Shown here: piece after piece, positions 8,298 through 20,032 of the stretch
Position numbering within the stretch: position 1 is the first letter of the stretch
Layout of the letters: every line of letters begins with the position of its first letter
From: Streptomyces cylindrosporus
GTDB taxonomy: Bacteria; Actinomycetota; Actinomycetes; Streptomycetales; Streptomycetaceae
NCBI RefSeq assembly: GCF_022698165.1
Contig: NZ_JALDAY010000004.1
Span: 248,001 to 312,000 of the forward strand
DNA: 64,000 bases
Reading direction: 5' to 3'
Made by a program: the position numbers and the translations under genes
The notes under the pieces: model-generated
What the model was told of the DNA's origin: nothing
Databases searched by the model: none
The model's input: only the letters and a program-made list of their open reading frames with translations

Positions 8298-8870
8298 ATG
8301 AGACTCTTCGCCGCCGTGCTGCCGCCCGAGGACGTCGCCGGTGAACTGGCCGCGGAGGTGGCCGAGTTGAAGCGGCTGCCCGGCGCGGAGGCGCTGCGCT
8401 GGACCGGCCGCCCCGGCTGGCACTTCACGCTGGCCTTCTACGGCGAGGTCGACGACGACGTCGTACCGGAACTGTCGGCGAGACTGGCGCGGACCGCGCG
8501 CCGCACCGAACCCTTCGCGCTCGCGCTGCGCGGCGGGGGACAGTTCGGGCACGGGCGGGCGCTGTGGGCGGGGGCGGAAGGGGAGCTGCGCACGCTGCGG
8601 CTGCTCGCGGACCGGGCGGAGGCCGCCGCGCGGAAGGCGGGCGTGGAGATGGGGGAGCACCGGCGCTACAAGCCCCACCTCACGGTGGCCCGCAGCCGGG
8701 AGGCGATCGACGTACGGCCCTACCTGGACGCCCTCGCGGGCTTCGCCGGCCGCACCTGGACGGTGGACGAGCTGGTGCTGGTGCGCAGCAGCCTGCCGAC
8801 GTCCGGGGTGCCGGGGGAGCAGCCGCGGTACGAGGCGGTCGCCCGCTGGGCGCTCGGCGGGGCCGGTTAG
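8298..8870 (+). CDS. thpR: RNA 2',3'-cyclic phosphodiesterase (2H family)
   Basis: The 190-aa product carries the two signature HxT motifs of the 2H phosphoesterase superfamily, WHFTLAFYG and PHLTVARS, spaced as in ThpR/LigT enzymes. It begins MRLFAAVLPPEDV as family members do. These enzymes open 2',3'-cyclic phosphates at RNA ends, and the physiological RNA is not known. ATG 8298 is chosen because GGCAGG lies about 9 nt upstream; ATG 8292 is too close to it. The small membrane-protein gene follows 10 bp downstream and may be cotranscribed. Confidence 0.85.
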   Translation: MRLFAAVLPPEDVAGELAAEVAELKRLPGAEALRWTGRPGWHFTLAFYGEVDDDVVPELSARLARTARRTEPFALALRGGGQFGHGRALWAGAEGELRTLRLLADRAEAAARKAGVEMGEHRRYKPHLTVARSREAIDVRPYLDALAGFAGRTWTVDELVLVRSSLPTSGVPGEQPRYEAVARWALGGAG

Positions 8871-8880
8871 GCTCGGGTAC

Positions 8881-8970
8881 GTGGACCCGAAGACCCGGAA
8901 CCGGATCATGGCCGGTGTGCTCGTGCTGTTGTTCGTCGTGGTGGCGTTGGCGGCGGCGCTCGGAAAGTAG
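8881..8970 (+). CDS. 29-aa single-helix membrane peptide (SGM_5486-type)
   Basis: GTG 8881 to TAG 8970 encodes a short polar start (VDPKTRNRIM) followed by one hydrophobic helix, AGVLVLLFVVVALAAALGK. I recognise it as the conserved Streptomyces family labelled SGM_5486 transporter-associated protein; that label is from memory and the function is unknown. It starts 10 bp after thpR in the same direction. It is easily missed by gene finders because of its length. Confidence 0.65.
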   Translation: MDPKTRNRIMAGVLVLLFVVVALAAALGK

Positions 8971-8998
8971 CCGGACACCGCCGCCGTGACGGCCGTTC

Positions 8999-9991
8999 CT
9001 ACCAGGCGAAGGCCTCCGGAGACGGCCCCGGACCCGGGAAGATCTCGTCGAGGCCGGTCAGGAGCTCCTCGCTCAGCTCCAGCTCCACCGCCCGCAGCGC
9101 CGACTCCAGCTGCTCGGCCGTGCGCGGGCCGACGATCGGGCCGGTGACTCCCGGCCGCGTGAGCAGCCAGGCCAGAGCGGCCTCGCCGGGCTCCACCCCG
9201 TGCTTGTCCAGCAGGTCCTCGTAGGCCTGGATCTGCGCGCGGGTGGTGGGGTCGGCGAGGGTGTCGGCGGCCCGTCCGGAGGCGCGTCGGCCGCCCTGGA
9301 CCTCCTTCTTGATGACCCCGCCGAGCAGCCCGCCGTGCAGCGGCGACCAGGGGATGACCCCGAGGCCGTACTCCTGCGCGGCCGGGATCACCTCCATCTC
9401 CGCGCGCCGCTCGGCGAGGTTGTACAGGCACTGCTCGCTGACCAGTCCGATCGTCCCGCCGCGGCGGGCGGCGATCTCGTTGGCCTGGACGATCTTGTAG
9501 CCGGGGAAGTTGCTGGACCCCACGTAGAGGATCTTCCCCTGCTGCACCAGTACGTCGATCGCCTGCCAGATCTCCTCGAAGGGAGTGCTGCGGTCGACGT
9601 GATGGAACTGGTAGAGGTCGATGTAGTCGGTCCGCAGCCGCTTCAGGCTGGCGTCCACGGCCCGCCGGATGTTGAGGGCGGAGAGCTTGTCGTGGTTGGG
9701 CCAGGCCTCGCCGTCGGCGGCCATGTTGCCGTACACCTTGGTGGCGAGGACGACCTTGTCGCGGCGGCCCTCGCCCTTCGCGAACCAGTTGCCGATGATC
9801 TCTTCGGTACGGCCCTTGTTCTCGCCCCAGCCGTACACGTTCGCGGTGTCGAAGAAGTTGATGCCGGCGTCCAGCGCCGCGTCCATGATCGCGTGACTGT
9901 CGGCCTCGTCGGTCTGCGGTCCGAAGTTCATCGTCCCGAGGACCAGTCGGCCGACCTTGAGTCCCGTGCGTCCGAGCTGCGTGTACTTCAT
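8999..9991 (-). CDS. Aldo/keto reductase
   Basis: This 330-aa protein has the full NADPH-dependent aldo/keto reductase tetrad. D48 and Y53 lie in FFDTANVYG, K85 in VVLATKVYG and H130 in LYQFHHVD. The N terminus MKYTQLGRTGLKVGRLVLGTM and the cofactor-binding region near GPIVGPRTAEQLES are standard for the AKR11/12-like bacterial group. The likely reaction is NADPH-dependent reduction of an aldehyde or ketone; the substrate is not predictable. ATG 9991 is used. It stands alone between thpR and the maltokinase-cap protein. Confidence 0.88.
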   Translation of the reverse strand: MKYTQLGRTGLKVGRLVLGTMNFGPQTDEADSHAIMDAALDAGINFFDTANVYGWGENKGRTEEIIGNWFAKGEGRRDKVVLATKVYGNMAADGEAWPNHDKLSALNIRRAVDASLKRLRTDYIDLYQFHHVDRSTPFEEIWQAIDVLVQQGKILYVGSSNFPGYKIVQANEIAARRGGTIGLVSEQCLYNLAERRAEMEVIPAAQEYGLGVIPWSPLHGGLLGGVIKKEVQGGRRASGRAADTLADPTTRAQIQAYEDLLDKHGVEPGEAALAWLLTRPGVTGPIVGPRTAEQLESALRAVELELSEELLTGLDEIFPGPGPSPEAFAW

Positions 9992-10031
9992 GGTTCACAA
10001 GCCAACGGCGTGGAGTGCGCTCTAGGCAAGG

Positions 10032-10676
10032 TCAGGAGTACAGCGCGGCGAACACGGCCCGGACGCGGGCGCCGTCCGGCGACTGCCAGGCGCCCGCGAC
10101 ATGGCCGGTCGCGGCCTCGGGGCGGGCGTCGGGGGCGGTGGGGTCGAGGACGCGGTGGATGCGGAGGGTGGTGCCGTCCGGGGCGGGGAATGTGGTGCCG
10201 TGCCGGTCGTCGGTGATCTGGACCGGGTGGGACGCGGCACCGAGACCGGGGCCGGTGTACGAGCGGGCCACCTCGTGATCCGGGGTGTCGGTGATGCTCT
10301 GGGCCATGGCCTGGGCGCGGCCCTCGATCAGCGCGAGGAGTTCGGTGCGGAGGACCGGGTCGTGGGTGCCGTCGTAGGCCCAACGCGGGCCCAGCACACC
10401 GTGCTCCATGGTGCCGACGAGGGCGTGCTCGGCGCCGGGGAGAGGGGCGCCGCGGTAGGTGAGGGGCACGTGGTAGGCGACGGGTGCGGGGCCGGAGGTG
10501 TCGACGGCCACCATGAACTCGACCCCGACCTCGCCCTCCGGATCGTCCAGCCGAAACCCGCCGGCCTTGGCCAACTCCGGTGTGCCGCCGCCGACATACC
10601 AGGGCCGGGTGGGCAGCCAGGTGGTGAGGAGTTCGAGCTTGGTGGGCTTGACGGTGGTGTGGTGGATGATCGCCAT
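10032..10676 (-). CDS. Maltokinase N-terminal cap-like domain protein
   Basis: This 214-aa protein begins MAIIHHTTVKPTKLELLTTWLPTRPWY and contains GGFRLDDPEGEVGVEFMV and PVAYHVPLTYRGAPLPGAEHALVG. I recognise this as the free-standing actinobacterial family related to the N-terminal cap of maltokinase (Mak_N_cap). The kinase domain itself is absent. Its role is unknown; a ligand-binding or accessory role in trehalose/alpha-glucan metabolism is speculation. ATG 10676, 16 bp downstream of the Uma2 gene. Confidence 0.7.
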   Translation of the reverse strand: MAIIHHTTVKPTKLELLTTWLPTRPWYVGGGTPELAKAGGFRLDDPEGEVGVEFMVAVDTSGPAPVAYHVPLTYRGAPLPGAEHALVGTMEHGVLGPRWAYDGTHDPVLRTELLALIEGRAQAMAQSITDTPDHEVARSYTGPGLGAASHPVQITDDRHGTTFPAPDGTTLRIHRVLDPTAPDARPEAATGHVAGAWQSPDGARVRAVFAALYS

Positions 10677-10692
10677 GGGGCGATTCTGTCAG

Positions 10693-11280
10693 TCAGTCGC
10701 GGGGGAACTCGTCGGTCTTGAGGGTGAGACCGAGGTGGGTGGTGGTCATGTCGAGGTCCGAGCCGAAGGCGATGGAGAATTCAGCGATGTACTCGCCGTC
10801 CTTGGGCTGGGTGTAGAGGTGGCACTTGCCCTGGTAGGGGTCGGCGATGAGGTAGACGGGGACCTCGGCGAGCGCGTAGGCGTCCTTCTTGGGGCCGTAG
10901 TCGTTGGCGGCCGTGTTCTTGGAGATGACCTCCGCGACGAACTCCACGTCCTGGTAGCGCCAGCGTCCTTTGTCGTCCCTCACCGAACGGTCGGCCACGG
11001 CTGCCACGTCACAGGCGAAGCCGTTGAGATGCCCGGGGAAGTCGATCCGCACGTCCGAGGCCAGTCGGGTGCGCGGATACTTGGCCCGCAGCTGCTCCAG
11101 GATGTCGAAGACGATCTGGAAATGGGTGTGCCGCTGCGGTGACATGAAGATGTTTCCCCCGACGATCTCGACCTTCGTTCCCTCGGGGATGGGCATCTTC
11201 TCGAGCCACTCGAACATGACATCCAGAGTGAGCTCGCCGCTCGCTTCGGCCATCTCGATCCTGTCTTCAACGACGGTCAC
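10693..11280 (-). CDS. Uma2-family (DUF820) restriction endonuclease-fold protein
   Basis: From GTG 11280, placed by GGGGAGGAG about 8 nt upstream, this encodes 195 residues. The order MFEWLEKMPIPEGTKVEIVGGNIFMSP, then a central DVRIDFPGHLNGFACDVAAVAD, then FVAEVISKNTAANDYGPKKDAYA is diagnostic of the Uma2 family. The family has a PD-(D/E)xK-like core (D in CDVAAV, E in AEVISK, K in KKDAY). Such proteins are abundant in Streptomyces with unproven activity. Upstream in-frame extension to 11355 is possible but lacks a ribosome-binding site. Confidence 0.82.
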   Translation of the reverse strand: MTVVEDRIEMAEASGELTLDVMFEWLEKMPIPEGTKVEIVGGNIFMSPQRHTHFQIVFDILEQLRAKYPRTRLASDVRIDFPGHLNGFACDVAAVADRSVRDDKGRWRYQDVEFVAEVISKNTAANDYGPKKDAYALAEVPVYLIADPYQGKCHLYTQPKDGEYIAEFSIAFGSDLDMTTTHLGLTLKTDEFPRD

Positions 11281-11364
11281 CGTGGCGCTCCTCCCCGGCC
11301 GCCCACGAACAGGTGCAGCCGCGCAGTACAACGATACGCACGGTGACCACGTCACGGGGTCGGG

Positions 11365-12039
11365 TCACCCCTCATACGGCTCCCCCAGATCCCACCCCTG
11401 GTGCATCGCGTCCGCGAAGGCCGCCGCGATCCGGTGCTCGCCGCTCGCGTTCGGGTGCGTGCCGTCGTACGTGTCGAGATTGATGTCGTACGAGGGCGGC
11501 GGCGACGCCAGAAGCAGGGGCGAGCGGGGCTCGTCCAGGTCGGCGACCGTCTTCGCCAGGAGTTCGTTGAAGCGGGTGACCTGGGCGGCGAAGGGGGCGT
11601 CCGTCGTGGCGCGGACGTTCGGGATCACGGGGAGGACCGCCATGCGGATGCGCGGGTTGGCCGAGCGGGCCTCCGCCACGAAGCGGTGGACGTTCTCGGC
11701 GGTCTGGTCCGCGTTCGTGTAGAAGCCGAGGTCGATCAGGCCGAGGGAGACGAGGAGGACGTCGGCGCGGCAGGACCGTACCGCCTCCGCGATCAGCGGT
11801 GCCATGTGCTGCCAGCCCTCGCCCCAGCCGGCCAGATGGGCGCGCGGGAAGTCGGGGTCGGCGTACTCGTACGAGGTCGGCGCCCCCGCCGCCTTGTCGT
11901 ACAGCGTCTCGCGCGGGCCGACCAGCGCGAACGGGCCGCCGTACGTGTCCCGCAGGTGCTGCCACATGCGATAGCGCCAGGTGTGTTCGCCCGCGCTCCC
12001 GATCGTCATGGAGTCACCGACCGGCATGAACCTAAGCAT
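11365..12039 (-). CDS. SGNH/GDSL-type hydrolase
   Basis: The 224-aa product starts MLRFMPVGDSMTIGSAGEHTW, where GDSMT is block I of SGNH esterases with the nucleophile serine. Block V is DGTHPNASGEHRIA, supplying the catalytic aspartate and histidine. Block III may lie around LPVIPNVRAT. No signal peptide is visible from this start, so it is probably cytoplasmic. The reading frame extends upstream to 12306, but that segment runs into the divergent gene's promoter and is unlikely to be translated. It diverges from the secreted propeller gene. Confidence 0.8.
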   Translation of the reverse strand: MLRFMPVGDSMTIGSAGEHTWRYRMWQHLRDTYGGPFALVGPRETLYDKAAGAPTSYEYADPDFPRAHLAGWGEGWQHMAPLIAEAVRSCRADVLLVSLGLIDLGFYTNADQTAENVHRFVAEARSANPRIRMAVLPVIPNVRATTDAPFAAQVTRFNELLAKTVADLDEPRSPLLLASPPPSYDINLDTYDGTHPNASGEHRIAAAFADAMHQGWDLGEPYEG

Positions 12040-12133
12040 CCGCTCATGATGGACGATCGGCGGGGGATCAATGGGGCGGGTGAGGTGTGAAGCCTGACAC
12101 CTTGCTGACAGTCCGGGATGGCAGGCTTGGGGC

Positions 12134-13135
12134 ATGCGCCGACCGTTCGCTCTCCTCGCCGGGATCCTGCTCGTGGGCGCCTTCGCGCTGCCCGCCGCCT
12201 CCGCCTCCGCCGCCGACGACGGCAAGGGGGACCAGGGGTTCACCATCAAGGACCCGCGGATCACCGAGTCCAGCGGTCTCACCGCCTCGCACCTCCACCC
12301 GGGCATCTACTGGACCCACAACGACCAGGACACGGGCAAGGGCGTCCACCTCTACGCCGTCGACAGCGGCACCGGGAAGACGGTCGCGACGATCACCCTC
12401 ACCGGGGTGGGCACGCAGCGCGACGTCGAGGCCGTCGCCATGGGCCCCGGCAACCAGATCTACGTCGGTGACATCGGCGACAACGACGGCGTGACCTGGC
12501 CGTACGTCTGGATCTACAAGTTCCCCGAGCCGAAGGTCCTCAAGGACCAGTCGATCCGGGCCACCCAGTACGTCGTGAAGTACACCGACGGCTCCCGCGA
12601 CGCCGAGTCGCTCCTCGTCCACCCCAAGACCGGCCGCGTCTACATCATCGACAAGCACGAGGACGGCGGCCATCTCTACGAGGGCCCGGCGACCCTCTCC
12701 TCCACCGGCACCAACGTCTTCAAGCCGGTCAAGCCCATCGACCTGTGGGCCACGGACGCCGCGTTCTCGCCGAACGGCGAACGGATCGTCGTACGGGGGT
12801 ACTTGGGCGGTATCTGGTACGACTGGAACGGCGGCGACCTCAAGCGCGGCGGCCGTTTCGACGTGCCCCTCGGACAGGGCGAGTCCGTCTCCTACTCCGC
12901 CGACGGTACGAAGATCCTGCTCGGGATGGAGGGCGCGAACAGCGAGGTGCAGGCACAGGACGCCCCCGGCGGCGCCGCGGGCACCGGCTCCGACTCGCCC
13001 TCGTCCAGCGGGAGTTCGGGCGCGTCGGGGGACAACGGCACCGGCCCGGACGGAAAACTCAAGGTCGGCGCCCTCGCCGTCGCGGTCGTGGTGGCGGTGC
13101 TGTTCGGCTTCCGGCGGCTGACCCGGCGTAACTAG
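12134..13135 (+). CDS. Secreted, membrane-anchored beta-propeller-like protein
   Basis: This 333-aa protein has a signal peptide (MRRPFALLAGILLVGAFALPAASASA), a 220-residue domain rich in WD40/NHL-like strands (SSGLTASHLHPGIYWTHND, VEAVAMGPGNQIYVGDIGD, DAESLLVHPKTGRVYIID, ATDAAFSPNGERIVVRGY), a Ser/Gly-rich spacer, and one C-terminal helix (VGALAVAVVVAVLFGF) ending RRLTRRN. That tail anchors it to the outer face of the membrane. Ligand and function are unknown. It is divergent from the SGNH hydrolase. Confidence 0.75.
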   Translation: MRRPFALLAGILLVGAFALPAASASAADDGKGDQGFTIKDPRITESSGLTASHLHPGIYWTHNDQDTGKGVHLYAVDSGTGKTVATITLTGVGTQRDVEAVAMGPGNQIYVGDIGDNDGVTWPYVWIYKFPEPKVLKDQSIRATQYVVKYTDGSRDAESLLVHPKTGRVYIIDKHEDGGHLYEGPATLSSTGTNVFKPVKPIDLWATDAAFSPNGERIVVRGYLGGIWYDWNGGDLKRGGRFDVPLGQGESVSYSADGTKILLGMEGANSEVQAQDAPGGAAGTGSDSPSSSGSSGASGDNGTGPDGKLKVGALAVAVVVAVLFGFRRLTRRN

Positions 13136-13205
13136 CGGGCCCGGCGGGGGCTTTGACCGGCATTCGGTCCGGTCTCCTCCCGTCCTGCTCTGTCCTAGCT
13201 GTTGA

Positions 13206-15270
<2,065 letters not shown>

Positions 15271-15291
15271 GCCACAGCCGTACCCAGCGCA

Positions 15292-15318
15292 CAGGGCCCT
15301 GTCACCGACAGGGCCCTG
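15292..15318 (-). terminator. Perfect hairpin downstream of serC
   Basis: CAGGGCCCTGTC (15292-15303) and GACAGGGCCCTG (15307-15318) form a perfect 12-bp stem with a 3-nt loop. It is positioned 61 bp after the serC stop and 22 bp before the next minus-strand start. It probably terminates serC transcription. Confidence 0.65.
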
Positions 15319-15378
15319 CAACAAGCTGCACGACTACGTGAACAACTACGTGGACAACTATGCAGGTTGGCCAGGGAG

Positions 15379-16620
<1,242 letters not shown>

Positions 16621-17967
16621 CTACGCCGTCAGCCGCACCGGCAACTCGAACAGGTCGTTCTGGGTCACCACCGGCTTGTTGCGGAGTTCCGTCGCCGGGA
16701 CCGCCAGGTCGAGGCCCGGGAAGCGCTCGTACAGAGCCGGGAGGGCTACCGACGCCTCCAGGCGGGAGAGGGCGGCGCCGGGGCAGACGTGGGGGCCGTG
16801 GCCGAAGGAGATGTGGCGGTTCGGGGAGGTGCGGGTGATGTCGAAGTCGCCGGCGGTGGGGCCGTGGGCCCGCTCGTCGCGGCCGATCGCGGCGTACGAC
16901 ACGATCAGCGCGTCGCCCGCCGGGAGGATCCGGTCGCCGACCGGGACGTCCTCCGTCGCGAAGCGGATCAGGACGTGCGAGGTGGGGGTGGAGTGGCGGA
17001 GGGTCTCCTCGATCACCGAGGACCAGTCCGCCTTTCCGGCGAGGACCAGGGCGCGCTGCTCGGGGTGGCGCGACAGCTGGACCACCGCGTTGACGATGAG
17101 GGAGATCGTCGTCTCGTGGCCCGCCGCGACCATCAGCTGGAGGGTGGAGACGATCTCCTCGTCGGTGAGGTGGTCACCGTCCTCGGACGCAAGGATCAGG
17201 GCCGAGGTCAGGTCGTCGCCGGGGTCGGCCCGCTTCGCGGCGACCGTCGCCGCCATGATGCCCGCGAGCTCGGTGAGCGTGGCGACGACCTCGGCGGGCG
17301 GCGTCTGCGTCGAGAAGAACTTCTCGAACAGCTCCTTGAGGCGCGGGAGTTGCGACTCGTCGATGCCCATGAGGTCGGCGATGACGTACATGGGGAGGGG
17401 GTAGGCGAAGGCCGCCTTCAGGTCGACGACGGGACCCGGGGTCCCGGCCAGATCGTCCAGGCCAGCCAGGTCGTCCAGGCCGGTCAGTTCGGCGAGGTCG
17501 TCCAGGAGGTCTTCGGTCAGCTCCGCGATCCTCTCCCGCATCCGCTCCACTCGCCGCGGCGTCAGCGCCTGCGCGACCAGCGCGCGCATCCGGCGGTGGT
17601 CGGCGCCGTCCACGGTGAGCATGGAACGCCCGGGGTTGGCGAGCCCGATCAGCGGCCAGTCCGGCGGGATCTCACCGCGCCGCCAGGCACCCCAGACGTT
17701 GATGTCCTTCACGAGACGAGGGTCGGTGAGCAGCTGCTTCGCCTCGGCGTGGTGCGTGACCGCCCAGACGGGGACCCCGCCCGGGAGTTCGACGGCGGCC
17801 AGCGGTCCCGCGGCGCGCAGTCGCGCGCTCTCGCCGTCGAGATCGGTGACGAAGGGATCCAGGGCGATACGGGTGTCGCGGGTGTCGCGGGTGTCGCGAG
17901 TGTTTTGGGTGTCTTGGGCGTCTTGGGTATTTCGGGTGTTCCGGGTGTCTTCCATGCCGGTGGTCAT
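16621..17967 (-). CDS. Cytochrome P450 with a repeat-encoded N-terminal tail
   Basis: ATG 17967 follows GGAGGCG by about 6 nt. The 448-aa protein has the I-helix oxygen-binding motif VAAGHETT, the K-helix EETLR and the heme motif ISFGHGPHVCPGAALSR with ligand C395. It is a soluble class I bacterial P450. Residues 6-33 are a low-complexity run of Asp/Asn-Thr-Arg/Gln triplets encoded by a 9-bp repeat, and a second small repeat (GLDDLAGLDDLAG) lies before the F/G region. It is the last gene of the conservon-like operon, after another P450. The substrate is unknown. Confidence 0.88.
   Translation of the reverse strand: MTTGMEDTRNTRNTQDAQDTQNTRDTRDTRDTRIALDPFVTDLDGESARLRAAGPLAAVELPGGVPVWAVTHHAEAKQLLTDPRLVKDINVWGAWRRGEIPPDWPLIGLANPGRSMLTVDGADHRRMRALVAQALTPRRVERMRERIAELTEDLLDDLAELTGLDDLAGLDDLAGTPGPVVDLKAAFAYPLPMYVIADLMGIDESQLPRLKELFEKFFSTQTPPAEVVATLTELAGIMAATVAAKRADPGDDLTSALILASEDGDHLTDEEIVSTLQLMVAAGHETTISLIVNAVVQLSRHPEQRALVLAGKADWSSVIEETLRHSTPTSHVLIRFATEDVPVGDRILPAGDALIVSYAAIGRDERAHGPTAGDFDITRTSPNRHISFGHGPHVCPGAALSRLEASVALPALYERFPGLDLAVPATELRNKPVVTQNDLFELPVRLTA
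17871..17950 (-). repeat. 9-bp minisatellite inside the P450 N-terminus
   Basis: About nine imperfect copies of a 9-bp unit (plus-strand form GGGTGTCGC / GGGTGTCTT) encode a D/N-T-R/Q repeat at residues 6-33 of the P450. The left half is nearly pure and the right half has diverged, as expected for slippage-driven expansion. Confidence 0.8.
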
Positions 17968-18020
17968 GGGGAAGCGCCTCCAAGGGCCGGGGTCGTCGGA
18001 GTGCCGGGGGTGTCGTCGGG

Positions 18021-19256
18021 TCAGAGCGCCGGGACCGGGGTGAAGCGGACGGGCAGGCGGGTCAGGCCTCTGAGCCAGGGGGAGGGACGGCGGCTCAGGG
18101 ATTCGGGCGGGACGGCCAGGTCGATGTCGGGGAGACGGTCCAGTACGACCTCGATGCCCGTGCGCGCGATGACCTCGGCGACCTCCTGCGCGGGGAACGG
18201 ACACCGGTGCTCCCCGTGCCCGAAGGAGAAGTGCGCGCTGTTGCCGCCGGTGAGCGCGGAGCCGTCCGTACGGACCTGGGGGTCGGAGTTGGCGCCCTGG
18301 AGGCCGAGCAGGAGCAGGTCGCCGGCGCGGATCCGCCGGCCGCCGAGCTGCGTGTCCCGGGAGGCCCAGCGGCCGGCGACGTTCTGCGTGGGCGTGTCCT
18401 CCCACAGCACCTCGTTCATGGCGTCCGCGACGCTGTTGCGGCCGCCGAACAGCGAGGCCGCGAACCGCTCGTCGGTGAGCATCAGCCGCAGCGAGTTGCC
18501 GATCCAGTCGGCCGTCGGCTGATGGCCGGCCGCCATCATCACCATCAAATCCTGGGCGATCTCCTCGTCGGTGAACCCGCCGCGGTTCGCGAGCATCCGC
18601 GACACCACGTCGTCCGCGGGCACGGCCCGCCGCTCGCTCAGCAACCGCGCCATGGACGCGGCCACATGGCCCTGCCCCGCGATCGCCCGCTCCCGCCCGT
18701 CGATCATGTCGTTGAGCGCGCTCACCAGCCCCGGCCCCTGCTCGTCCGGGAACCCGAACAGCCGCGCCAGCACCCGCACCGGCAGCAGCATCGCGTAGTC
18801 GGCGACGAGGTCGGTCACGCCGTTCGCGCAGATCCCGTCGATCAGCTCGTCCGCGAACTTCTCGGCGTACGTGCGCAGTTCGGAGGGGTTAACTGCCTCC
18901 AGCGCGTCGCTGATCATCGCGGCGCGCTCCCGGTGGCGCTCGCCGACCGTGTAGAGGATCGAGGGCTGCCGGCGGCCGATCATCGGCAGCAGCGGCCAGT
19001 CGGCGGGGATGCGCTCCCACTGGTTCCACAGCTCCGAGTCCCGGCTGAACAGCACGGGGTCACCGGTGACTTGGTGCAGTTCGCGGTAGCCGAGCACGAG
19101 CCAGGCCGGTACGTTCCCGTCCAGCAGGACCGGCGTCACGGCACCGTGCTCGCGCCGCATCTCCCGGTACAGCTCGGCCGGTTCGGCCTGGAACCTGGGT
19201 CCGCCGAGCGGCACGGGGGCGGGGGCGGGGACGGGCGCGGGGACGGGCGCGGTCAC
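18021..19256 (-). CDS. Conservon-associated cytochrome P450 (CvnE-like)
   Basis: GTG 19256 is preceded by GAGGAG. The 411-aa product opens with a Pro-Val-Ala run, then PRFQAEPAELYREMRREHGAV. Its I-helix is MMAAGHQPTADWI (the usual ET is replaced by QPT), the K-helix ENxxR position reads NEVLWEDTP, and the heme motif is HFSFGHGEHRCPFPAQE with C352. These variations are typical of the P450s that end Streptomyces conservons, where the catalytic role is unclear. It follows the CvnC gene by 24 bp, where a CvnD GTPase would normally sit. Confidence 0.85.
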   Translation of the reverse strand: MTAPVPAPVPAPAPVPLGGPRFQAEPAELYREMRREHGAVTPVLLDGNVPAWLVLGYRELHQVTGDPVLFSRDSELWNQWERIPADWPLLPMIGRRQPSILYTVGERHRERAAMISDALEAVNPSELRTYAEKFADELIDGICANGVTDLVADYAMLLPVRVLARLFGFPDEQGPGLVSALNDMIDGRERAIAGQGHVAASMARLLSERRAVPADDVVSRMLANRGGFTDEEIAQDLMVMMAAGHQPTADWIGNSLRLMLTDERFAASLFGGRNSVADAMNEVLWEDTPTQNVAGRWASRDTQLGGRRIRAGDLLLLGLQGANSDPQVRTDGSALTGGNSAHFSFGHGEHRCPFPAQEVAEVIARTGIEVVLDRLPDIDLAVPPESLSRRPSPWLRGLTRLPVRFTPVPAL

Positions 19257-19280
19257 AGGGTGAACTCCTCACGGCTGGGT

Positions 19281-19628
19281 TCAGAGGTTGCGGAGTGCAA
19301 GGAGCACCTGTTCCAGGACGTCGGGGTCGATGACGGCTGCCTTGCGCGGATGGCGTGCGCTGACCCGGCCCGCCGCGAGGAGGTCGGAGAGCAGGATCTT
19401 GGTGATGCTGACGGGCAGTTTCAGCACTGCGGCCAACTCGACGACTGCGGTGGGTCGTTGGGCGAGCCGGAGGATCGTCGCGTGCTCCGACTGCATGCCG
19501 GTGCTCGGATCGCACTCGGCGACCACGAGCGTCATCAGGTCGAAGGGGTTGTCCGGGGCGGAGCGGGCGCGGCCACCGGTGAGGGTGTAGAGGCGGTCGG
19601 GTGAGTCGTCCCTGCCGGGGCGGCTCAT
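19281..19628 (-). CDS. CvnC-type DUF742 protein
   Basis: This 115-aa protein starts MSRPGRDDSPDRLYTLTGGR and contains DLMTLVVAECDP, then STGMQSEHATILRLAQRP, and ends in a winged-helix-like segment (VAELAAVLKLPVSITKILLSDLLAAGRV). This is the DUF742 family of conservon CvnC proteins, thought to act in membrane-associated regulatory complexes. Its ATG overlaps the CvnB stop by 4 bp (ATGA), so the two are translationally coupled. Confidence 0.9.
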   Translation of the reverse strand: MSRPGRDDSPDRLYTLTGGRARSAPDNPFDLMTLVVAECDPSTGMQSEHATILRLAQRPTAVVELAAVLKLPVSITKILLSDLLAAGRVSARHPRKAAVIDPDVLEQVLLALRNL

Positions 19629-20032
19629 GACGTCCGGGGCCGCGCGGTCAGGTGGAGGCCGAGTTGCTCGACGAGTTCGGTCATGTTGTGGCCGACGAGA
19701 CCGGCGTCGGCGTCTTCGTCGGTCACGACGGCGAGATGGGCGCCGTCGCCTGCCTCCACGATGAACAGGACGCCGCCGTAGAACTCGGCCATGGCCGACC
19801 GCACACCCCCGCTCCCGTCCCCGAACTCCATGGACGCGCCGTGCGACAGCGACTGGATGCCGGCGGCGATCGCGGCGAGCTGATCGGCCTGGTCGACGGT
19901 GAGTTCGGGCGTCCGGCACAGCTTCAGCCCGTCCCGGGACAACACGAGCGCGTGCCGCGCCCCCGGAGTGCGCTCCAACAATCCCTCGATGAGCCAGGTG
20001 AGCTTCTCGTCGGCGGTGGACGTGCCGGTCAT
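19625..20032 (-). CDS. CvnB-type roadblock/LC7 protein
   Basis: This 135-aa protein has the roadblock/LC7 fold: LTWLIEGLLERTPGARHALVLSRDGLKL, then VDQADQLAAIAAGIQSLSHGASMEF and GVLFIVEAGDGAHLAVVTDEDADAGLVGHNM. In conservons CvnB dimerises and works with the CvnD Ras-like GTPase as part of a G-protein-like complex with CvnA. Here the partner GTPase is absent. Its start overlaps the CvnA stop by 4 bp and its stop overlaps the CvnC start by 4 bp. Confidence 0.9.
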   Translation of the reverse strand: MTGTSTADEKLTWLIEGLLERTPGARHALVLSRDGLKLCRTPELTVDQADQLAAIAAGIQSLSHGASMEFGDGSGGVRSAMAEFYGGVLFIVEAGDGAHLAVVTDEDADAGLVGHNMTELVEQLGLHLTARPRTS

